Assembly (NCBI GenBank): GCA_019359215.1
Contig: JAHHHS010000027.1
Location: 16,224 to 80,223, forward strand
DNA length: 64,000 bases
Reading direction: 5' to 3'
Source of the DNA: Nostoc indistinguendum CM1-VF10
GTDB lineage: Bacteria; Cyanobacteriota; Cyanobacteriia; Cyanobacteriales; Nostocaceae
Shown: piece after piece, positions 26,171-35,047 of the stretch
How the letters are laid out: every line of letters begins with the position of its first letter
Position numbering within the stretch: position 1 is the first letter of the stretch
The notes under the pieces: generated by a model
Seen by the model: the letters and a program-made list of their open reading frames with translations, nothing else
Databases searched by the model: none
What the model was told of the DNA's origin: nothing
Made by a program: the position numbers and the translations under genes

Positions 26171-27058
26171 ATTCAAGTAATTGGCATTGATGTGGGGGGA
26201 ACAGCAATTAAGCTGGGGCGGTTTACAGCCGATGGTACTTGCCTGCAATCCTTGACTGTGGCGGCTCCCCAACCAACAACACCAGAGGCCGTGCTGGCAG
26301 TGATCGTAGATGCGATCGCGCAAATTGATCCAAATAATCAAACTGTTGCTATTGGTGTTGGGACTCCTGGCCCATCCGATGCAGCAGGACGTATTGCCAA
26401 AATCGCCATCAACTTACCTGGGTGGCTTGATGTGCCTCTAGCAGATTGGTTAGAAGCCAAAACTGACAAACCTACTGCGATCGCTAACGATGCCAACTGC
26501 GCTCTTTTAGGAGAAGCTTGGCTGGGAGCCGGTCGCCATTTTCAAAATCTGATTCTGCTAACTTTAGGAACTGGAGTTGGTGGCGCAATTATCCTAAATG
26601 GCAAACTATTTGTTGGCCATCAAGGAGCCGCCGGGGAATTGGGTTTAATTTCATTAAACCCAGATGGGCCAATTTGTAATAGTGGCAATCAAGGCTCTTT
26701 AGAACAATATGCCTCTGCTACTGCCATTCGCCGTCGCACTTTCAAAGAACCCATCGAATTGGGTATTCTTGCCCAACAAGGAGATTCCGAAGCATTGACT
26801 TTTTGGCAAGAGTATGGTGTCAATTTGGGAATTGGCTTGACGAGTTTAATTTATGTACTCACACCGCAAGCGATCGTAATTGGTGGCGGCATAAGTGGCA
26901 GCTTTGAATTTTTCTCCCCAGCAGTGAAGGCAGAAATTGAGAAGCGAGTTCAGCCTTTATCACGAGCGGGTTTACAAATATTGCCAGCAGAGTTAGGCAA
27001 TTTTGCAGGGATAGTAGGTGCAGCAAAGTTGGCATTGCAACACTATTCAAGGTTTTAA
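26156..27058 (+). CDS. ROK-family sugar kinase (glucokinase-like)
   Basis: The 300-residue protein has the ATP-binding IGIDVGGTAIKLG loop (8-20), the catalytic Asp in ANDANCALLGEA, LGTGVGGAII, and the ROK GHQGAAGELGL signature. The zinc-binding C-x-C-G-x2-G-C motif is degraded to CNSGNQGS, with only one Cys, so the structural zinc is probably not bound. The likely reaction is phosphorylation of glucose or a related hexose. The start ATG is the last unit of an ATGACAA heptamer array, so the first residues MTND are repeat-encoded. The next gene starts 3 bp after the stop. Confidence 0.87.
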   Translation: MTNDKIQVIGIDVGGTAIKLGRFTADGTCLQSLTVAAPQPTTPEAVLAVIVDAIAQIDPNNQTVAIGVGTPGPSDAAGRIAKIAINLPGWLDVPLADWLEAKTDKPTAIANDANCALLGEAWLGAGRHFQNLILLTLGTGVGGAIILNGKLFVGHQGAAGELGLISLNPDGPICNSGNQGSLEQYASATAIRRRTFKEPIELGILAQQGDSEALTFWQEYGVNLGIGLTSLIYVLTPQAIVIGGGISGSFEFFSPAVKAEIEKRVQPLSRAGLQILPAELGNFAGIVGAAKLALQHYSRF

Positions 27059-27061
27059 ATT

Positions 27062-27685
27062 ATGGTTCAAACAATCCCAGCTAGAGACATCAGTCTTTAC
27101 GAATTAGAAGAAAAATTTGGTTTGCAACTTGCCACAGGCACCAACTTTTTTCCAGAGTGGACAGAAAATTTACCAACTCTAACTGATGGTGAAAAGCAAG
27201 CGATGGCGCGAGTAAAAAGCAACTATTTAAACTTAAATAAGCACCGTCTAATGTCAGAAGAGGCGGTAAAGATGGTAGTGCTGTCTCCTTTACTCGATTT
27301 AGCTGGATTTTATCAACTTACTTTTGAGATTGAAACCGAGACTTCTGTTGAGATTTGCGCTGAAGATGAGAGCTTTATAGTTAAAGGAAACATTGATGTT
27401 CTTGTCATCCAAAAACATTTTTTGGTACTTGCCATCGAATCTAAAAGCAGTAAATTTGATGTGATGACAACCCTACCTCAAGCACTAGCTTGTATGCTTG
27501 ATCGTCCAAATCCTGTACAACCGACTTTTGGTTTATTAACCAACGGTAGGGAATTTGTTTTTGTCAAATTGATTCAACAAGAACATCCTTGGTATGCACG
27601 TTCTTATGCGCTATCAATTGAACGTGATTCAGAACTACACCAAGTACTCAGTATATTGAAGCGCCTTGGAGAATTAATCGCGTAA
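27062..27685 (+). CDS. HsdR-N-like PD-(D/E)XK domain protein
   Basis: The 207-residue protein is common in cyanobacteria and resembles the nuclease domain of type I restriction R subunits. A helical N-terminus is followed by the core FIVKGNIDVLVIQKHFLVLA with ESKSSKF, giving the D…ExK metal site, then QALACMLDRPNPVQPTFGLL. No helicase or methylase gene is present, so it is unlikely to be a classical restriction enzyme. The start lies 3 bp after the ROK gene, implying co-transcription by chance or design. Confidence 0.75.
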   Translation: MVQTIPARDISLYELEEKFGLQLATGTNFFPEWTENLPTLTDGEKQAMARVKSNYLNLNKHRLMSEEAVKMVVLSPLLDLAGFYQLTFEIETETSVEICAEDESFIVKGNIDVLVIQKHFLVLAIESKSSKFDVMTTLPQALACMLDRPNPVQPTFGLLTNGREFVFVKLIQQEHPWYARSYALSIERDSELHQVLSILKRLGELIA

Positions 27686-27694
27686 TTCGTAATA

Positions 27695-28117
27695 CTAAGA
27701 CAAAGAATATCTTGTTGCTTTATAAACGTATTTCACAACTTTTTCATAAGATTCAGGATTACTCACAGGGTTGATGATGATGGGGATAGTGCCATCTGGC
27801 AACCAAAAAGTTATCCTGCCATTCGCTTCATGACAAAAGGAACTGATGCAGTTGAGATTAATTACATATTCATTTTTTTCGTAAAGGATTTTCACCCAGT
27901 GGGCATCATCTAATTCCAACCCAGTCACACATTCTAAATAATCGAGGATTTTTTGATAATCTTCCAAGTTACTGTGCGGGTTAATCACTATCGGAATGGC
28001 ACTATCGGGTAACCAAAAAGTAACCCTACCGTTCAGTTCATAACAAAAAGCGTGGACACGTTCAAAGTTCACTACATATTCTTTCCTCTCGTAAAGGATT
28101 TTCACCCAGTACGCCAC
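27695..28117 (-). CDS. Protein made of two copies of one ~68-residue unit
   Basis: The 140-residue protein is an internal duplication. Unit 1 (1-70) reads AYWVKILYERKEYVVNFERV and GRVTFWLPDSAIPIVINPHS. Unit 2 (72-140) reads HWVKILYEKNEYVINLNCIS and GRITFWLPDGTIPIIINPVS. Each unit looks like a small beta domain followed by a helix. No catalytic motif is visible, and I do not know the family. Confidence 0.68.
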   Translation of the reverse strand: MAYWVKILYERKEYVVNFERVHAFCYELNGRVTFWLPDSAIPIVINPHSNLEDYQKILDYLECVTGLELDDAHWVKILYEKNEYVINLNCISSFCHEANGRITFWLPDGTIPIIINPVSNPESYEKVVKYVYKATRYSLS

Positions 28118-28233
28118 AACATCTCCTCAAGTCCGAAATTTACGAATGATGCACCCTGTATGTCCAAATTTGCTGAAGCCTTAAGTTAATGTTGCCATGC
28201 ACCAATTAAAAATTAAAAATTAATTTTTAATTG

Positions 28234-29862
28234 TTATGACACCTCCAATGGTGTTGGTGTACCTATCGAAAGAGCGATCGCTGCTTGAATAAACCCTTTA
28301 AATAAAGGATGAGGGCTACTGGGGCGCGATTGAAATTCTGGATGAAATTGGCAAGCAAGAAAGAATGGGTGCTTGGGTAATTCCACAATTTCAACTAAGC
28401 GTCCATCGGGAGAAGTCCCACTGATCACATAGCCAGACTTTAATAACAAATCGCGGTAAGCGTTGTTAAACTCATACCGATGTCGATGTCGTTCATAAAT
28501 TACATCTTCTTGATAAAGCTTGAAAGCCAATGTATCAGGAAGAACACGGCAAGGATATAGCCCCAAGCGCATTGTACCCCCTAAATCGACAACTTCCTGC
28601 TGTCCTGGCAATAAATTAATTACCGGATCAGTTGTATGAGCGTCAAATTCAGCACTATTAGCACCTGTTAATCCTCCTACGTGCCGGGCCCATTCAATCA
28701 CAGAGCATTGCATTCCCAGGCATAAACCCAAAAAGGGAATTTGGCGATCGCGGGCGTATTTAATCGCGGCAATTTTGCCATCCACCCCCCGAACACCGAA
28801 ACCTCCTGGCACAACTATGCCATCAACACCTTTAAGATAAGTTTCGGGCAGTTCAGTTTCCAAATCTTCTGAGTTCACCCAACGCAGGCGCAGTTTACCA
28901 TAAGTAGAGATTGCAGCATGGTTTAGTGCTTCCACTACAGATAGGTAGGCATCACTTAACTGCACATATTTACCAACAATGGCAATTTCTAACTCGTGCT
29001 TGGGAGTATGTAACCGTTGTACCAAGGTTTGCCACTGCGTCAAATCTGGTTTGCGTTGCTCCATTTGCAGCAAGTTCAGTACTTGTTCTGCCATTCCTTC
29101 CCGTTCTAGATTCAGGGGTACTTCATAGATACTTTTGGCATCTTGGGAAGTGATGACGCATTCTTCGGGCACATCACAAAATCCCGATAATTTCTGCTTT
29201 AATCCCTTGGGTAATGGGCGATCGCTGCGACAAACTAAAATATCTGGTTGAATACCAATGGATCTCAGTTCTTTAACTGAATGCTGTGTTGGCTTAGTTT
29301 TCATTTCACCCGCAGAGGCAATCCACGGTACTAGAGTTACGTGCATATACAGCACATTCTGCCGTCCCACCTCTTTGCGGAACTGGCGAATTGCTTCCAA
29401 AAACGGCAGTGATTCAATATCTCCCACCGTACCGCCGATTTCTGTAATTACTACAGATGGGTTTGTACTTTTAGCAACTCGTAGAATCCGCTCTTTTATT
29501 TCATTAGTAATATGAGGAATAACCTGTACAGTGCCGCCATTGTAGTCTCCGCGCCGCTCTTTATTGATAACTGCCTGGTAAATCGAGCCAGTAGTTACAC
29601 AATTCAATCGCGACATCGAAGTATCGGTGAAGCGCTCGTAATGCCCCAAGTCCAAATCTGTTTCCGCACCATCCTGGGTAACGAATACTTCCCCATGCTG
29701 AAAGGGACTCATTGTGCCAGGATCAATATTAATATAAGGGTCGAGTTTAAGAATCGACACTGAATATTCGCGGGACTTGAGCAAACGCCCTAAACTTGCT
29801 GCTACAATGCCCTTACCTATACTGGAAACTACGCCCCCAGTTACAAAAATAAACTTAGTCAT
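28234..29862 (-). CDS. pyrG: CTP synthase
   Basis: I choose ATG 29862 (542 residues, MTKFIFVTGGVVSSIGKG); ATG 29883 would add seven unusual residues. The synthetase domain shows KLDPYINIDPGTMSPFQHGE and DLDLGHYERF. The C-terminal class I glutamine amidotransferase has the nucleophile Cys in GLCLGMQCSV and the His-Glu pair in CQFHPEFQSRP. It makes CTP from UTP, ATP and glutamine. It is divergent from the amidase gene, with about 75 bp between, so both promoters share this gap. Confidence 0.97.
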   Translation of the reverse strand: MTKFIFVTGGVVSSIGKGIVAASLGRLLKSREYSVSILKLDPYINIDPGTMSPFQHGEVFVTQDGAETDLDLGHYERFTDTSMSRLNCVTTGSIYQAVINKERRGDYNGGTVQVIPHITNEIKERILRVAKSTNPSVVITEIGGTVGDIESLPFLEAIRQFRKEVGRQNVLYMHVTLVPWIASAGEMKTKPTQHSVKELRSIGIQPDILVCRSDRPLPKGLKQKLSGFCDVPEECVITSQDAKSIYEVPLNLEREGMAEQVLNLLQMEQRKPDLTQWQTLVQRLHTPKHELEIAIVGKYVQLSDAYLSVVEALNHAAISTYGKLRLRWVNSEDLETELPETYLKGVDGIVVPGGFGVRGVDGKIAAIKYARDRQIPFLGLCLGMQCSVIEWARHVGGLTGANSAEFDAHTTDPVINLLPGQQEVVDLGGTMRLGLYPCRVLPDTLAFKLYQEDVIYERHRHRYEFNNAYRDLLLKSGYVISGTSPDGRLVEIVELPKHPFFLACQFHPEFQSRPSSPHPLFKGFIQAAIALSIGTPTPLEVS

Positions 29863-29936
29863 AGTAGTTTGAATTTCTAACAACTTCTAAAAATACATCC
29901 CGTCATTGTGCCACAGTTGTTGTGGTGTAATCTTCT

Positions 29937-31778
29937 GTGATTGAGCTTGTGAAAAACCTTTTAGGATTAGTAATATTCGGCTGTATTCTCACATCCTCCG
30001 TAGCATTGGCAGAGCCATCTCTTATAGTCGTTTTTCCCCAAACAAACTACCAGACGAGCGCCCAAAAAATCTTTTTTCTGGGGACTGCAGCACCAAATGG
30101 TCAGGTTTTGATCAATAGTAAGCCAATTAACCGCAGCAAAGCTGGTCATTTTTCCCCTAGTTTCCCCTTGCAGTTGGGGGAGAATCTTTTTACTGTGCGT
30201 CACCAAAATCAAGAACTCCAGATTAAGGTGACAAGGCTTAACACTAGCCCTGAGCTACCACAGGGGTTAGCCTTTGCTAAAAATTCCCTGACTCCAGCAG
30301 CTGACATTGCCAGACTACCGGGAGAAATAATTTGTTTTAGCGCGATCGCACCCCCTAACGCTAATGTCTCTGTCAAGTTAGCTAATCAAACTATTGCCCT
30401 TTCACCTCAACCTCAACAGGCACAACTACCAAGTAATTTTGCAGCTTTGACAGGGCAAAATCAGCCTCATGCCCAGTCTAGCGTAGGAAAGTATGAGGGT
30501 TGCATTACACTGCAACAACCTGATCCTGCTTTTTCATCCCTAATTTACGGTAACAACATCATTTCTGGTGCTGTTGTCCCAGACTCCATTAAAGAGGTAG
30601 ATTTGGGACAACCTCAGTTTCAACTGACGCTCAATGGCAAGACGATAACTCAACCAGGGACTGGTAAAATTCAAATCCTTTCAAAAGCACAGTTGCCAGT
30701 TTCTGAGGTTACAGTAGAGTCAGGCGTTGCTCGTACTGGACCAAGCACCGATTATTCTCGACTTACACCACTGCCTAAAGGTACACGCGCAACAGTAACA
30801 GGTAGGGAAGGTGAATGGTTACGCCTAGACTATGGTGCTTGGATTAATAGTCAGGAAACCCGCATTCTACCTGGTGCAATTCCGCCACAAACAATAATTC
30901 GCAGTGTCGGATACCGTCAACTCCCTGATGTGACAGAGATAGTTTTTCCTTTACAAGTTCCCGTACCTGTGAGCGTGCAACAAAGTGAGCAAGCTCTCGC
31001 TCTCACTCTCTACAATACCACTGCCCAAACGGACATTATTCGCCTGGATGATGACCCCCTAATTTCTCGCCTAGATTGGCAACAGGAGACACCAGAACAA
31101 GTAAAATACACCTTTAACCTCAAAAAAGCTCAACAATGGGGATATAAACTGAGATACGACGGTACAACCCTGGTTTTGGCTTTGCGTCATCCGCCGAAAA
31201 TTGGGAACACAAAACGCAAGCCTTTAGCTAATTTCAAGATTGTACTTGATCCAGGGCATGGAGGTAAAGAATCTGGTGCCAGTGGCCCAACTGGATATTT
31301 AGAAAAAGATGTGAATTTGGTGGTATCTAAGTTGTTGCGGGATGAGTTGCTGAAGCTAGGAGCAACGGTGGTAATGACGCGGGAGGATGATAAGGAAGTT
31401 TCGCTAGTAGAGCGTCAAGCAATTATCAACCAAGAAGAACCTGCGATCGCTCTTTCCATACATCACAACTCTCTACCCGATAATGGCGATGCCGAAAAAA
31501 CCAAGGGATTCGGCACTTTTTGGTATCATCCCCAAGCCCACAATCTCGCAATATTTTTACAGAATTATGTAGTCAAAAACCTCGGCAGACCTTATTATGG
31601 TGTGTTTTGGAATAACCTAGCGCTGATACGTCCAGCTGCTGCGCCATCGGTGTTACTGGAATTGGGTTTTATGAGTAATCCCGATGAATTTGAGCAGGTA
31701 GTGAACCCAGAAGAACAGAAGAAAATGGCAAATGCGATCGCTCAGGGAATTACTGAGTGGTTTAGGAGTGTGAGATAA
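29937..31778 (+). CDS. Periplasmic N-acetylmuramoyl-L-alanine amidase with SH3b domain
   Basis: GTG start, signal peptide at 1-25 (LLGLVIFGCILTSSVALAEP). Beta-rich N-terminal region, then an SH3b domain at about 258-312 (VARTGPSTDYSRLTPLPKGT), an AMIN-like region (VGYRQLPDVTEIVFPL), and the catalytic Amidase_3 domain at about 420-610: zinc His in VLDPGHGGKESG, Glu in GYLEKDVN, His in LSIHHNS, and Glu in LLELGFMSNPDE. It cleaves the peptide from peptidoglycan. In Nostoc such amidases drill the septal channels needed for cell communication; whether this one does is unknown. Confidence 0.92.
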   Translation: MIELVKNLLGLVIFGCILTSSVALAEPSLIVVFPQTNYQTSAQKIFFLGTAAPNGQVLINSKPINRSKAGHFSPSFPLQLGENLFTVRHQNQELQIKVTRLNTSPELPQGLAFAKNSLTPAADIARLPGEIICFSAIAPPNANVSVKLANQTIALSPQPQQAQLPSNFAALTGQNQPHAQSSVGKYEGCITLQQPDPAFSSLIYGNNIISGAVVPDSIKEVDLGQPQFQLTLNGKTITQPGTGKIQILSKAQLPVSEVTVESGVARTGPSTDYSRLTPLPKGTRATVTGREGEWLRLDYGAWINSQETRILPGAIPPQTIIRSVGYRQLPDVTEIVFPLQVPVPVSVQQSEQALALTLYNTTAQTDIIRLDDDPLISRLDWQQETPEQVKYTFNLKKAQQWGYKLRYDGTTLVLALRHPPKIGNTKRKPLANFKIVLDPGHGGKESGASGPTGYLEKDVNLVVSKLLRDELLKLGATVVMTREDDKEVSLVERQAIINQEEPAIALSIHHNSLPDNGDAEKTKGFGTFWYHPQAHNLAIFLQNYVVKNLGRPYYGVFWNNLALIRPAAAPSVLLELGFMSNPDEFEQVVNPEEQKKMANAIAQGITEWFRSVR

Positions 31779-31824
31779 ATTTTGAGGTACAACACTAGTT
31801 CCTCATTGTATTTAGTAGAATGCG

Positions 31825-31872
31825 ATGCCTGCGGCGGGCGAAGCCATCGCCTTCAGCGAGGCGTAGCCTATT
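31825..31872. repeat. REP-like interspersed repeat
   Basis: GCGATGCCTGCGGCGGGC is followed by GCGAGGCGTAGCC, the family also seen at 34976-35006 inside a coding sequence. Confidence 0.55.
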
Positions 31873-31998
31873 GCTCTTTTGTTAGCTAGTTCTTGCTCAA
31901 TGTTGCGATCGCTCTTTGTTCAAGCTTTTTGACTTTTATAGTGTATTGCCAAACATAGCACTAAGTGCTATATAATAAGCGAAGCTAATGACCATAGC

Positions 31999-32394
31999 AT
32001 GATAATCTACAAAACCCGATGGTTTGACCGTTGGGCACGCAAAGAGGGTTTAAACGACCTTAGCCTCTGCGCTGCTGTAAACGAAATGACGGCAGGACTT
32101 TACGAAGCCGATCTAGGAGGCGGACTGTTCAAAAAGCGGATTGCCCGCTCTGGACAAGGTAAGCGTGGTAGCTTTCGTACACTGGTCGCAACTAACAAGG
32201 GAGATTGCTGGTTTTTTGTTTTCGGCTTCCCAAAAAACGAGCGCAGTAACATTAACAAAAAAGAAGAAAAAGCATTAAAAAAGCTGGCATCAGTGCTGTT
32301 CTCTTACACGGTAGAGGATCTCGAAAAAGCCAAGCTGGAAGATGAATTGATGGAGGTAATTTGCAATGCCGAAGAAGAAATCAGCGATTCTTGA
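31999..32394 (+). CDS. RelE/HigB-like toxin of a type II pair
   Basis: The 131-residue protein starts MIIYKTRWFDRWARKEGLND and has the RelE-superfamily core (GGGLFKKRIARSGQGKRGSF, WFFVFGFPKNERSNI). The family cleaves mRNA at the ribosome or interferes with translation. It overlaps the following HTH gene by 29 bp. Toxin-first order is the HigBA arrangement. Confidence 0.87.
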   Translation: MIIYKTRWFDRWARKEGLNDLSLCAAVNEMTAGLYEADLGGGLFKKRIARSGQGKRGSFRTLVATNKGDCWFFVFGFPKNERSNINKKEEKALKKLASVLFSYTVEDLEKAKLEDELMEVICNAEEEISDS

Positions 32395-32683
32395 AGCCGT
32401 TCACGAAACGGCTATGGGGCTGCACAAGGCTGGACTTATGGATCAGACTACATTGCGTGAATTCGACTGTCTGTGCTTGTCTCCAATTGAACCGTTAGAA
32501 CCTGAGCAAATTAAGGAAATACGCGAATCATCTCATGTCAGCCAGGCGGTATTTGCTGCAATTTTGAATACAAGTCTATCAACGGTTCAAAAGTGGGAAA
32601 TCGGTCAGAAGCGTCCTAGTGGCACTGCTCTTAAGCTGTTGCATCTAGTTAAGAAACGGGGATTGAATACCCTGATTGATTAA
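32366..32683 (+). CDS. XRE-type HTH antitoxin/repressor (HigA/NadS-like)
   Basis: The 105-residue protein has an XRE helix-turn-helix at about 55-95 (IKEIRESSHVSQAVFAAILN, STVQKWEIGQKRPSGTALKL). It should bind the toxin and its own promoter. Its start lies inside the toxin gene, giving coupled translation. Confidence 0.87.
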   Translation: MPKKKSAILEAVHETAMGLHKAGLMDQTTLREFDCLCLSPIEPLEPEQIKEIRESSHVSQAVFAAILNTSLSTVQKWEIGQKRPSGTALKLLHLVKKRGLNTLID

Positions 32684-32964
32684 GGGGTTAACCTTGCGTA
32701 CTTGCTGGATGCGATCACCTCCGGCGGGGCGTAGCCCATCGCTGTACAGTGATACACAAGACTGTACTTTGCGATCGCCCCACTGCCAAACCCAAAAAAT
32801 ATAGCCATGCAGAAGATAGCAAAAACAGCCCTCAAATTCTTGAAAGGTGCGTTGGCGTAGCCCGTCGTAGACATCGCTAATTTACCTACTACTGAAAAGC
32901 TGGTTGAAGTCTGTAGTAAGCTTTTGCCTCTAAGTTTTTCAGCTTCCCATAAGGTTGGTAAATA
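32684..32964. repeat. REP-like repeats between HTH gene and Uma2 remnant
   Basis: Two copies of the GTAGCCC-containing repeat family stand at about 32710-32745 (CCGGCGGGGCGTAGCCCATCG) and 32850-32880 (GGCGTAGCCCGTCGTAGAC). No gene is evident in the remainder. Confidence 0.5.
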
Positions 32965-33764
32965 TTACTCTACATCTGGGTCGATACCCATTGCCCTGAG
33001 CCGTTCTGCTAATTGTGCAGCTTTTCGTTCTGCTTGCTCGGCTCTTCGTTCTGCTTGCTCGGCTTTTTGCCTTTGCAACTCGGCTTCTTCTTTACCAAGC
33101 AGTAACAAATTTCCCTCTAAATCCCACCAGCGTAACCAAAATTGCTCAGGATTATTCAAGTAGCTTCCTTGCCATAACCCTAGTTCTACTCCTAAAGGAG
33201 GAATTGGGTAGTGGCCTCGCTCATTAGGCTGCATCTTGTGGTAAGAAAAATCTACCAGGTGATAAACTTCCAGTTTGTTATTACTAATTTCATAAATGGC
33301 ATAGTAGGGAATTCGGATTATTCGCTCATATACCCAGAATTTACCTGGTTCTGCGCCTTCCCGACTACCAGCTAGAGGTAAAGGAGTGACATCTCGTTCT
33401 TCATCGCCATTACCACTAGCTAGTTCTACCGCAATCAATGGCGGTATGTATTCCCGCCACAAAACATAGGAGCGGCGGTTTTTGCCATCTAGCCTTGGTG
33501 GTACACCAGGGACATAAAACCAGTCCGGTGCTGCTGCTCCTTTTTCTGGTGGTTCAGTCTCTCGCCAGTAAATACCACAATCTTGACCAATGCAATACTG
33601 TCCATCTGGATGTAGGCGTTGCAAAACTTGAGTAATTGAGTCTGTGAGATGATGGTTTGGGGATGCTCTTGAAAATTTTTCACAAACGTACCATCAGACT
33701 CTGGTAGTTGAGTGTGATCGGGAAACTGAGGTGGTATGGCAACATCAGCAAGTGTTTCACTCAT
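32965..33764 (-). pseudogene. Uma2-family putative nuclease with a one-base frameshift
   Basis: The front reads MSETLADVAIPPQFPDHTQL … EHPQTII from ATG 33764. The rest (QRLHPDGQYCIGQDCGIYWR … LWREYIPPLIAVELASGNGD) is in another frame down to 32965. Deleting one C after ATCATC near 33654 explains the shift. The nuclease core and a long Glu/Ala/Arg coiled coil (KEEAELQRQKAEQAERRAEQ) are otherwise complete, at about 266 codons. TTG 33624 might restart the larger piece. Confidence 0.82.
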
Positions 33765-33928
33765 ACTTTGATAAGTATTGCAGCTATTTATTTAGTGCTT
33801 TACACTTCCCATAAGGTGTTACTAAGTAGTATAACACCCTGCTCCGTCTTGATTTCAGTACTTCTACCCTGCTAGAAGCGCTTTGATTGCGGGTAGAAAT
33901 ATATGAAATCTTGATATTTTTAAAGTGT

Positions 33929-34306
33929 ATGTATTTTAAGATCAGCGGCATAGTGGGAGCGATCACTATTTTATTGAGCAGTGGCAGTGTATTCGCTCAA
34001 GATGCAGAAAGATATATTACTGTAGGGCATGATAGATTGGGAAACAGCGTAGCTCTGGACACGGAAACTATTAAGGGCACGACATACAAACTTTACGGGA
34101 TCTACGGAGATGGGGTCTTCGAGACTACCTTTGATGCATCGTGCAAAGAATCGCGGCTTTTTCGCAATCGCATTGCGATTTACGGGCCAGAAGGACAGCT
34201 ACTTGAAGAGGATAAGGAAAAAGGAGAAATCCCTTTTGTAGCAAGTTCTTCACCAGGCAAAGGAATGAAAGTTGTTTGTCAAAAGATTGGTGTCAGTGGT
34301 TGGTAG
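33929..34306 (+). CDS. Small secreted protein, unknown function
   Basis: I choose ATG 33929 (125 residues), which gives a normal signal peptide MYFKISGIVGAITILLSSGS ending VFA-Q; a TTG at 33887 would place 14 extra residues before it. The mature part is beta-rich (YITVGHDRLGNSVALDTETI, TYKLYGIYGDGVFE), with two Cys (ASCKES, VVCQK) that could form a disulfide. Similar exported cyanobacterial proteins exist, but I know no function. Confidence 0.68.
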   Translation: MYFKISGIVGAITILLSSGSVFAQDAERYITVGHDRLGNSVALDTETIKGTTYKLYGIYGDGVFETTFDASCKESRLFRNRIAIYGPEGQLLEEDKEKGEIPFVASSSPGKGMKVVCQKIGVSGW

Positions 34307-34426
34307 GTGTTCAATATTTTCTAAGTGGGGAATGGGGAATGGGGGGAAGAGGAGCAGGGGGAGCAAGAGTGGAATAACCAATGCCCAATGCCCAATTCCC
34401 AATTCCCAATTCCCAGCTAGAAAATA

Positions 34427-35047
34427 CTAAGGACAAAATAACGTGTCACGCGTATCTCGTCCTGTAATGGGATTAGTTCCTTTGGCAAGTTTGCACAATT
34501 TTTTTTGCTCATCGGAACGCAGCAGCGTATCGGTAAAATCTGCCCCGTCAATGATTGCACTATCAAATCTGGCGTTAGCAGCGAAAGCACCCTCCAACAG
34601 TGCATTTGTCAAATTTGCTCTAACTAAACGAGCTGAGTCTAAAGTGGCATTTCTCAAGTCAGCTCCCTCCAAATTCACAGACTCTAAATTTGCTGCAAAG
34701 AAACTCACACCGTTCAAATTAGCGTGGCTAAAGTTGCTCTGGCGGAGATTAGCTTTGGTAAAGCTGGAATCTCTTAAATCACGCCCTGAAAAATCAGCCT
34801 CGACCAAAATTTCTTTATTATATTCAAGTGCCAAAGCTGTGGGAGCAAAACCGACAATTGCCGTGATGCCAACTATTCCCCAAAGGAATAAGCTGAGTAT
34901 ACTTGCCCAAATCTTATGGTCTATTTTACACTTGCGCCCCAACTTAGTACGGGACGAGTTTCGCTTAGAACCTGCTATGCGTAGGCGTAGCTCGCCGCAG
35001 GCATCGCTTAACCTAGAATTCATAAAATTCATAATATTTTTAATCAA
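34427..35047 (-). CDS. Exported pentapeptide-repeat protein
   Basis: After a hydrophobic export segment (about 48-72, ILSLFLWGIVGITAIVGFAP, ending ALALEYN) come about 18 A(D/N)LxX pentapeptides (FSGRDLRDSSFTKANLRQSN, NLEGADLRNATLDSARL), which form a right-handed beta-helix. A two-Cys tail follows (KKLCKLAKG, TLFCP). It is probably lumenal or periplasmic. The first ~45 residues are odd: RLSDACGELRLRIAG is encoded by a REP repeat (34976-35010), so the annotated start may be extended artificially. A TTG within RTKLGRKCK would give a normal signal peptide. It is divergent from yraN. Confidence 0.78.
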   Translation of the reverse strand: MIKNIMNFMNSRLSDACGELRLRIAGSKRNSSRTKLGRKCKIDHKIWASILSLFLWGIVGITAIVGFAPTALALEYNKEILVEADFSGRDLRDSSFTKANLRQSNFSHANLNGVSFFAANLESVNLEGADLRNATLDSARLVRANLTNALLEGAFAANARFDSAIIDGADFTDTLLRSDEQKKLCKLAKGTNPITGRDTRDTLFCP

